From assembly GCA_030691665.1 (NCBI GenBank), contig JAUYDU010000369.1, forward strand, positions 1-5,215: a stretch of DNA of 5,215 nt. Direction: 5' to 3'. The position numbers and the translations under genes are program-made. This document shows, piece after piece, positions 1-4,499 of the stretch. The stretch's first letter is position 1. Each line of letters begins with the position of its first letter. The notes beneath the pieces were generated by a model. The model searched no databases. It worked only from the letters and a program-made list of their open reading frames with translations, and was not told where the DNA came from. Source of the DNA: Chloroflexota bacterium. GTDB taxonomy: Bacteria; Chloroflexota; Dehalococcoidia; SM23-28-2.

Positions 1-483
1 GGGTACAGCGATGCCTACGAACTGTTCGCCGGCTCTAAACCCGCCAACCCAGCCAGCACCCCAGAGGTCTGCGACGGCAACGACAACGACGCCGACACCC
101 TGGTGGACGAGGGGTTCCCCGATTCCGACGGCGACGGCACCAAGGACTGCCTCGAGGCCAACGTCGACACCGACGGCGACACCCTCGTCAACACCGCCGA
201 CAGCGACGACGACGGCGATGGCTTCTCTGACAGCGTCGAGAACTATGCCGGCACCGACTCCGTCAGCAGCTGCCCAACCGGCCCTAGCCATGACGCCTGG
301 CCACCCGACATCAATCGCGACACCCGGGTCAACGTTCTCGATGTACTCCTATTCGCGCCGGTTTGGGGGACCCACCTGGGCGACGCCAACTACAGCCGCA
401 GGTTCGACCTGAATGCAGACCAACGCATCAACGTCCTGGACGTGCTTTTGTTCGCGCCGGTGTGGGGTAGGCGGTGCACCTAG
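1..483 (+). CDS. C-terminal part of a secreted dockerin protein with MopE-type and TSP3-like calcium motifs
   Basis: The reading frame is open from base 1 and ends at TAG 481-483, so the 5' end lies outside the window; 160 residues are visible. Order of parts: a short stretch GYSDAYELFAG typical of Asp-rich calcium-repeat proteins (residues 1-11); a MopE-type putative metal-binding motif CDGNDNDADTLVDEG (24-38), in which the usual second Cys is Ala; Asp-rich TSP3-like loops such as DSDGDG and DSDDDGDG (about 40-78); and a type I dockerin-like C-terminus (103-156). The dockerin has two 21-residue copies, each with a calcium loop D-x-N-x-D-x-x-[VI]-N-V-L-D followed by an identical VLLFAPVWG helix. 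Known role of the family: dockerins dock secreted proteins onto cohesin domains in a calcium-dependent way. No catalytic domain is visible in this fragment, so the cargo function is unknown. The next gene encodes a cohesin-like protein, a plausible partner. Domain calls are secure for the dockerin pair and moderate for the rest. Confidence 0.88.
   Translation, partial: GYSDAYELFAGSKPANPASTPEVCDGNDNDADTLVDEGFPDSDGDGTKDCLEANVDTDGDTLVNTADSDDDGDGFSDSVENYAGTDSVSSCPTGPSHDAWPPDINRDTRVNVLDVLLFAPVWGTHLGDANYSRRFDLNADQRINVLDVLLFAPVWGRRCT
307..468 (+). repeat. Duplicated dockerin calcium-loop/helix repeat (307-369 and 406-468)
   Basis: Two 63-bp in-frame copies separated by 36 bp encode the two halves of the dockerin. 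Each copy has Asp/Asn at loop positions 1, 3, 5 and 12, matching the dockerin F-hand. The peptide NVLDVLLFAPVWG is identical in both copies, yet 8 of its 13 codons differ synonymously. This is therefore an old duplication held by protein-level selection, not a recent DNA copy. Confidence 0.85.
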
Positions 484-569
484 TGAGCGCAGCCAGCTGT
501 CGCGTATCGAGCTTCCGAGATACAGCAAGATCACGAGGCAACTCGGGGGCTCTATGAGGGCGCGTAGGC

Positions 570-603
570 CAGGGCCGGCCAGGTTACCTGACCCCCGGCT
601 CTG
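570..603 (+). terminator. Hairpin downstream of the dockerin gene, possible terminator
   Basis: CAGGGCCGG (570-578) pairs with CCGGCTCTG (595-603) in a 9-bp stem with one G-U pair. The loop holds a second small hairpin, CAGG-TTA-CCTG (580-590). It lies about 90 bases after the stop of the dockerin gene. No T-run follows, so it is either a factor-dependent or U-less terminator or another structured element. It is clear as a fold, weak as a functional call. Confidence 0.35.
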
Positions 604-886
604 CTCCAGCAACTCGACACTCCATCATTGGAAAGGAGAGGTTGTACAGGAGCTAGCGAAGGAGTACAGGTACCAGGGCCACCGCTGAGCGAGAGGCACA
701 AGGGGCTGGGGAGCGCCGAGTGGCCGGCCAAGGCCAGGCAGCCCCAGCACCTGTCGAGAGCGGCTGAGGCCGCCAGGAGAATAGCGACGACAGGCGTATC
801 CCGCGTCCTGGGGTGGCGGTCATTCCTGGGTATGCTGGCTCCGGCGGCCGCCTTACCTGGGCTTGGCGGCACCCAGCCCGGCCCTA

Positions 887-914
887 TTGTTCCTAGCTTT
901 CGCACCGCTATACT
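887..914 (+). promoter_or_regulatory. Probable sigma70-type promoter for the cohesin gene
   Basis: TTGTTC (887-892) and TATACT (909-914) are separated by 16 bp. The -10 box has five of six consensus bases and the -35 box has the strong TTG core. Transcription would begin near 921, about 60 bases before the proposed start codon. If real, this excludes the conventional upstream start codons at 628 and 832. Confidence 0.5.
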
Positions 915-984
915 GGATGCGAGGACTCAAGCCGAGCTAGCGAACGGCGAGCTGAGGCTCGCCACCAGCGAAAGGGATCATATC

Positions 985-1884
985 CTGCAAGGGGCGCTTC
1001 GCAGTCTTGCCCTGATCGGCGCTTGCTTGGCCTTGCTGGCCTTGGTCAGCTCGCCCGCTGCCCAGACCCGCCAGGCGGGCGCGGCTTTCCAGGTATCCAC
1101 AGCTGTTGGCATAGACGCCAACCCCTCAGGCAACAGCGCCACCTCGCTAGGCGACATTGACGACTGCGTGTCCGTCGCCAGCGGGACCACGTTGGAAGTC
1201 GATATCTTCGTGGCCGATGTCAGCGACCTCGCGGGCTGGCAAGCCACACTCAACTACGACCCCTCGGTGCTCGTACTGACCGACGCGAAGGTAGACCTCT
1301 TCCTGGCAGCCGACCCAGGAAGCAGGATCACTGACCTGTCGGAGCCACTGCCCGATGAGGACGGCCTGTACAGCTTTGCCGTCGTCGACTTGATACAGCC
1401 GCAGGGGGAGAGCGGCTCCGGTGTCCTGGCGAGGGCATTCCTAGAGGCGAAGGAAGCGGGAGCAAGCACCCTGACCCTCGATGGGATCATCCTTGGCACC
1501 TCAGCTGCGGAGCCCATAGGAGACATCGATGGCGATCAGCTCTTCGATGGCGCCGTCCATAATGCTCAGGTGGCGGTTGACCAGAGCTGTCCTGTCGTCG
1601 CTCTTCCCATCCCGACCGCGGAGCCGGCGCTCACCGCCAGCCCGACGGCGGTGGAAACGCCGCTGGCCCTTGCCACTCCTTCCCCCACGCTGCCACCCAC
1701 CCAGCCGGCCAGCCCCAGCCCTGGGACGCCAGCCGCACAGCTGACGCCGGCGCCCTTACCCCCCGAGGGCGCGGAAGGCGGCGGCTTCCCCTGGGCGGTG
1801 GTCGCCGCGGCCAGTGCCAGTGGCGTCGCGGCTGCTGTCGTGTTGGGCCTTGCCCTTCGCCGGCTGCTCCGAAGGGGCAGCTAG
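985..1884 (+). CDS. Membrane-anchored cohesin-domain surface protein
   Basis: From the proposed CTG start the protein has 299 residues. It has a signal peptide (1-26, hydrophobic core about 8-21, cleavage near SPAAQ); the motif DANPSGNSATSL (44-55); a cohesin-like domain (about 57-205) with the family pattern V-D-I-F-V-x-D-V-x-x-L-x-G-W-Q then N-Y-D-P-S-V-L, and S-G-V-L-A-R-A-F with A-G-A-S-T-L-T-L; an acidic DIDGDQLFDG loop; a Ser/Thr/Pro linker (about 203-262); and a C-terminal helix after GGGFPWAVV ending in the basic tail RRLLRRGS. Cys61 and Cys202 bracket the domain and could form a disulfide. Cohesins bind dockerins, so this protein could display the dockerin protein encoded upstream. 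Start choice: AAAGG at 971-975 lies 9 bases before CTG 985, which begins a normal signal peptide. ATG 832 and TTG 628 are in frame but would give 51 or more non-coding-like residues ahead of the signal peptide and lie upstream of the promoter. The end and domain are firm; the start is uncertain. Confidence 0.8.
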   Translation: MQGALRSLALIGACLALLALVSSPAAQTRQAGAAFQVSTAVGIDANPSGNSATSLGDIDDCVSVASGTTLEVDIFVADVSDLAGWQATLNYDPSVLVLTDAKVDLFLAADPGSRITDLSEPLPDEDGLYSFAVVDLIQPQGESGSGVLARAFLEAKEAGASTLTLDGIILGTSAAEPIGDIDGDQLFDGAVHNAQVAVDQSCPVVALPIPTAEPALTASPTAVETPLALATPSPTLPPTQPASPSPGTPAAQLTPAPLPPEGAEGGGFPWAVVAAASASGVAAAVVLGLALRRLLRRGS

Positions 1885-1902
1885 CCAGAGGGTTGGGGCG
1901 AC

Positions 1903-1924
1903 GTTGCGTGGCCTCCGCGGCGAC
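1903..1924 (+). terminator. Short hairpin after the cohesin gene, possible weak terminator
   Basis: GTTGCGTGG (1903-1911) can pair with CCGCGGCGAC (1915-1924) over a 3-base loop, with one bulged G and two G-U pairs. It begins 19 bases after the cohesin stop codon. No T-run follows. The fold is plausible but not decisive, and read-through into the next small gene is possible. Confidence 0.22.
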
Positions 1925-1957
1925 CTTCCCCTGCACCATGGCCATGGGACGGTGACC

Positions 1958-2247
1958 ATGAAACCAATCGCTTTGGGCTTTGCGGCGGCGGCGGTTGCTA
2001 CTGCCAGCCTGGTGGCGGCCGGCTTTTGTCAGCCGACAGGCGGCCTAGGTCAGGGAGCAGTAGCCTTGGGAGTAGATGCCAACCCTGCCGGAAACACGGC
2101 GACCTCTCTTGCGGCTACCCCCCCTGGGCCGTTATCGGCGCGGGCGGAGGCATGGCGGCCCTCCTAGCCAGCGTCCTCATCCTCTGGCCTATCGTGAGAC
2201 GGCACTATTCAGGGAACAAACGACGATCTGAATGTTCTACATATTGA
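1958..2247 (+). pseudogene. Frame-broken miniature paralogue of the cohesin protein: signal peptide plus membrane anchor, no cohesin domain
   Basis: ATG 1958 opens a 69-residue frame ending at 2167. It has a signal peptide (about 1-22) followed by DANPAGNTATSL (40-51), which matches DANPSGNSATSL of the upstream cohesin protein in 9 of 12 positions. Just after this motif the continuation lies in another frame, ending at TGA 2245-2247: GYPPWAVIGAGGG, a hydrophobic helix, then the basic stretch RRHYSGNKRR. This matches the GGGFPWAVV anchor of the cohesin protein. The switch point falls at or near a run of seven C (2118-2124). One extra C would join the halves into a single protein of about 96 residues, which would still lack the roughly 150-residue cohesin domain and TP linker. 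It may be a decayed duplicate, a real small membrane protein with a sequencing error, or a slippage-controlled gene. The ribosome binding site is weak (GGGA at 1947-1950). It starts 73 bases after the cohesin gene. Confidence 0.65.
2118..2124 (+). repeat. C7 homopolymer at the frame break
   Basis: Seven consecutive C lie where the upstream reading frame (TSLAAT) and the downstream membrane-anchor frame (YPPWAV) would need to be joined. Eight or five C would restore one frame. Such runs are prone to slippage in replication and to length errors in sequencing. Confidence 0.7.
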
Positions 2248-2271
2248 CAGTAGGACGAAAACGGTTATCAT
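2244..2271 (+). promoter_or_regulatory. Strong sigma70-type promoter for the 663-aa surface protein
   Basis: A perfect -35 box TTGACA (2244-2249) and a five-of-six -10 box TATCAT (2266-2271) are spaced by 16 bp in an AT-richer patch. The predicted start of transcription is near 2278, giving a leader of about 50 bases. The -35 box contains the TGA stop (2245-2247) of the anchor frame just upstream. Confidence 0.7.
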
Positions 2272-2315
2272 AGCCGTGGCTGGGTGGGAAAGGTGGCGTT
2301 TGGGCCAATATATTC

Positions 2316-2321
2316 AGGGGG
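2316..2321 (+). promoter_or_regulatory. Ribosome binding site deciding the start at 2329
   Basis: AGGGGG lies 7 bases before ATG 2329. The alternative in-frame GTG at 2284 sits only a few bases after the predicted transcription start and has no such site, so ATG 2329 is preferred. Confidence 0.6.
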
Positions 2322-2328
2322 AAGAGTT

Positions 2329-4320
2329 ATGACACCACATGGTTTCAGGCTGGGCGGCTGGGGCTGGCTGAGCGCAGCAGGATTAGCAGTCCTGGCAATA
2401 GTGTTAGCATTCATCGTTTCCTGGGGAAACGGCGTCGTGGAGGGCTCCTTCAAGCCCGTTGCCAATATCATCATCAGTGACGACAAAGCGGGGAAGAACG
2501 CCGATGTCACCAGCGAGTTCAGCATACCTAAGGGCGATGTCAACTATAGCGCCATAGTCACCTTCACGCCCCCGGAGTGGGGCATTACCCCCGGCGGTGA
2601 TGTCGCCGACGGCACCGTAGTGGGAACGCTCACAGCTACGGCCACCCTGGGCCTCTTAAATGGGGCGTGCAGCTCGACGCTTTTGGTCACCTTCATCCTG
2701 CTGGACGCCAGCCTGGACACCGCGGACACGGTCACTTTCAACGATCAGTTCAAGGACGCCAATGGGAACAGCATCCATGACGGCGCCGACAAGTATCCCG
2801 ACTTCCTCAACCTCGTGGCCCCCGACATGGTCCCCAGGGCCCGCATGTACGGCGACGCCAACGTGAGCGGTGTGCTGGTCTCCATGAACTTCCTGGTCTT
2901 CGAGCCCGGCACCAGCTTGCCCGGTGAGGCTGCCTTCAATGCCAGCTGGGGCTACCCTTCGGTCACTGTTCTGAATAACCCCAAGGCACCCCTGGCACCG
3001 GGCACCATAACCGACTTCTGCACTCTCCTGGAGAGCGACAACATGGTTAACGGGAAGGCTGCCGACGGTACCCCCTACCGCACCAACCCCTGCGCCCCCG
3101 ACACTTACACCTTCCGCAGCTACTCCCGCGGCCTCCCCGACGCCGACGGCGACAGCTACGAGAACGCCCTGGACACCTGCCCCTTCAAAGTGAACGAGGA
3201 CAACGATCCCCGGGTGGACCTCGGCCCGGACAGTGACGGCATTGACAGCGCTTGCGACCTGGCTCCCGCAGTGAACAACGGGGCGGACGCCGATCTTGAC
3301 CAGTACATGAACCGTCAGGACAACTGCCCCCAGGCCGTTAACTCCCTTCAAGAGGACGCAGACGGCGACGGCATCGGCGACGCCTGCGACCCGAACCCCA
3401 CCATGGACGGTACCCGCCCAGAGGTGACCTACGAGCTTCCGGTGGAGATCGAGGGCCCCAGCACTTGCGCCGTCACGGGAACGGGAACGCCAACGCCCAC
3501 ACCCACACCCACACCCGCGGCTGCAACCGCGCTGGCAGCAGCAGCCTCTGCCGGTGCCACGCAGATCGTAGTCACGGACGCCACCGGCTTTGCGGTGGGC
3601 GACGGCATCCAGATCGGCAGCGGGGCCACGGCCGACACGTGCAAGATAACCGTCATCTCAGGCACAACGCTTACCCTCGACTGTTCACTTCAATTCGACC
3701 ATGCGGCAGGCGAGGCAGTGGTGAAGATGGCCGCCGCCACACCCACCCCCACGGCTACGCCTACGCCGATCGGGGAGTTCTGCACGCCGGTGTTCCCCGG
3801 CACCTACAACGGCCTGGTGCGGGTGAGCGGCCAGCCAGCGACCAGCGGCCTGGAGCTGACCGTCACGGTGGGCGACCAGGAGTGGGGCAGCACCTTCGTG
3901 TCGGGCGGCCGCTATACCCTGGACATACCCCAGAAGCTGCCGGTGTCAGTGCCGTGCTTCACAGGGGGTACCCTGGTGTTCAAGCTGGACGGCATGACCT
4001 GCACGCCGGTGCAGGCGGAAGGCGCCCAGTGGGCAGCGGGGATCCAGGATGTGGACCTCAACTGTGCGCCGGCGGCCACGGCCACGCCCACTTCGGGCAC
4101 GGCCACGCCGACCGCAACGGCGACGCCGAAGCCACCAACCGCCGTGCCAACCGGCACGCCCGTGCCGGGAACGCCGGTGAAGCCGCCACCCAGCGGTGGC
4201 GGTGGCCTGGGCGGCGTGGGCGAGGGATTGCCCCTGTGGGCGATGATCCTCGCCAGTTGGGTCGGCCTCATGGCACTAGCCGGCCTCGGCACGCTGACGA
4301 CGCGCATCGTCAAGCGATAG
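2329..4320 (+). CDS. Large surface protein with TSP3 repeats, TP linkers and C-terminal membrane anchor
   Basis: The protein has 663 residues. Order of parts: an N-terminal export helix (about 13-31); a roughly 240-residue domain I cannot assign (about 32-270), with FTPPEWGITPGGD, DKYPDFLNLVAPDM and TVLNN as landmarks; TSP3-type calcium repeats (271-356) including DADGDSYENALDTCP, DNCP and DADGDGIGDACDPNP, with paired Cys; TP linker 1 (384-398); a small module (about 399-467) with ATGFAVGDGIQIG and ISGTTLTL, a pattern seen in many surface and phage-associated beta proteins; TP linker 2 (468-481); a beta-rich Cys-containing domain (483-579) with TYNGLVRVSG, YTLDIP and PCFTGGTLVFKLDG; TP linker 3 (580 to about 620); and a Gly-rich stretch, then LPLWAMI, a hydrophobic helix and the tail TTRIVKR. 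It is likely exposed on the cell surface, held by its C-terminus and stiffened by calcium. No catalytic residues are evident, so a structural, adhesive or S-layer-associated role is inference. It has its own promoter and a downstream hairpin, so it is probably a single-gene unit. Confidence 0.9.
   Translation: MTPHGFRLGGWGWLSAAGLAVLAIVLAFIVSWGNGVVEGSFKPVANIIISDDKAGKNADVTSEFSIPKGDVNYSAIVTFTPPEWGITPGGDVADGTVVGTLTATATLGLLNGACSSTLLVTFILLDASLDTADTVTFNDQFKDANGNSIHDGADKYPDFLNLVAPDMVPRARMYGDANVSGVLVSMNFLVFEPGTSLPGEAAFNASWGYPSVTVLNNPKAPLAPGTITDFCTLLESDNMVNGKAADGTPYRTNPCAPDTYTFRSYSRGLPDADGDSYENALDTCPFKVNEDNDPRVDLGPDSDGIDSACDLAPAVNNGADADLDQYMNRQDNCPQAVNSLQEDADGDGIGDACDPNPTMDGTRPEVTYELPVEIEGPSTCAVTGTGTPTPTPTPTPAAATALAAAASAGATQIVVTDATGFAVGDGIQIGSGATADTCKITVISGTTLTLDCSLQFDHAAGEAVVKMAAATPTPTATPTPIGEFCTPVFPGTYNGLVRVSGQPATSGLELTVTVGDQEWGSTFVSGGRYTLDIPQKLPVSVPCFTGGTLVFKLDGMTCTPVQAEGAQWAAGIQDVDLNCAPAATATPTSGTATPTATATPKPPTAVPTGTPVPGTPVKPPPSGGGGLGGVGEGLPLWAMILASWVGLMALAGLGTLTTRIVKR
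3496..3516 (+). repeat. CCCACA hexamer tandem repeat encoding a Thr-Pro linker
   Basis: Three and a half copies of CCCACA encode alternating Pro-Thr in linker 1 of the surface protein. A unit of six bases changes linker length by whole Pro-Thr pairs without breaking the frame. A shorter ACGGGA repeat (3475-3486) precedes it. Confidence 0.75.
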
Positions 4321-4336
4321 GCGGTAACGATTCAAG

Positions 4337-4379
4337 ACACGCACCCCGGCCCTGGCACCAGCCCCGGCCGGGGTGGTGT
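4337..4379 (+). terminator. GC-rich hairpin terminator after the surface protein gene
   Basis: CACCCCGGCC (4342-4351) pairs perfectly with GGCCGGGGTG (4366-4375). Beyond a bulged G at 4341 the stem extends through ACAC (4337-4340) with GTGT (4376-4379), making 14 pairs around a 14-base loop. It begins 17 bases after the stop codon. The following bases (TTCTG) are only weakly T-rich, as is common in high-GC genomes. Confidence 0.6.
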
Positions 4380-4445
4380 TCTGCCTCGGATGTTGCGCGG
4401 CGCCGGCCATGGGGGCAGCGCTGCCTCCCTCCGGCTGCTATCCTA

Positions 4446-4474
4446 TTGACCGCATCGCCGAGCGACGTTAGCAT
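4446..4474 (+). promoter_or_regulatory. Probable promoter for the lipoprotein gene
   Basis: TTGACC (4446-4451) and TAGCAT (4469-4474) are spaced by 17 bp, with five and four consensus matches. CATAAC at 4472-4477 is an alternative -10 with poorer spacing. Transcription would start near 4481, giving a leader of about 20 bases that includes the ribosome binding site GGGAGG (4489-4494). Confidence 0.45.
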
Positions 4475-4499
4475 AACGAAAAAGTGGCGGGAGGCACAG

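Larger units (their letters stand above)
484..984. other. 500-bp intergenic region without a convincing gene
   Basis: The frame of the downstream cohesin gene stays open back to about 628, but this stretch does not read like a protein: there is no recognisable domain, third-position GC over 832-984 is about 65% by hand count against clearly higher values in the cohesin domain, and no ribosome binding site sits before the TTG at 628 or the ATG at 832. A minus-strand frame at 552-905 also gives no recognisable protein. What can be supported is the hairpin at 570-603, a purine-rich patch (GAAAGGAGAGG, 631-641) that resembles a ribosome binding site but leads only to a frame stopped within a few codons, and the promoter at 887-914. 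Confidence 0.55.

Noticed and set aside
497..528. GTATC/GATAC inverted repeat after the dockerin gene
   Set aside because: Only five contiguous pairs plus a short bulged extension, with no T-run; weaker than the 570-603 hairpin.
552..905. Minus-strand frame in the intergenic region
   Set aside because: No recognisable domain and no clear start signal; consistent with stop-poor high-GC sequence.
650..944. Exact 11-bp repeat GAGCTAGCGAA at 650-660 and 934-944
   Set aside because: A few exact 11-mers are expected by chance in a window of this size, and the flanks do not match.
628..984. N-terminal extension of the cohesin frame (TTG 628 or ATG 832 start)
   Set aside because: There is no ribosome binding site at either start, third-position GC is lower than in the cohesin domain, no domain is recognisable, and a good promoter and a complete signal peptide lie further downstream.
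1936..1947. Perfect palindrome CCATGGCCATGG just before the miniature gene
   Set aside because: It has no loop and no second copy, and it is explained by two nearby ATG-containing words; an operator role cannot be supported.
2656..3351. Long minus-strand open frame opposite the TSP3 region
   Set aside because: It is Val/Gly-rich low complexity produced by Asp/Gly/Pro codons on the coding strand; no domain or ribosome binding site.
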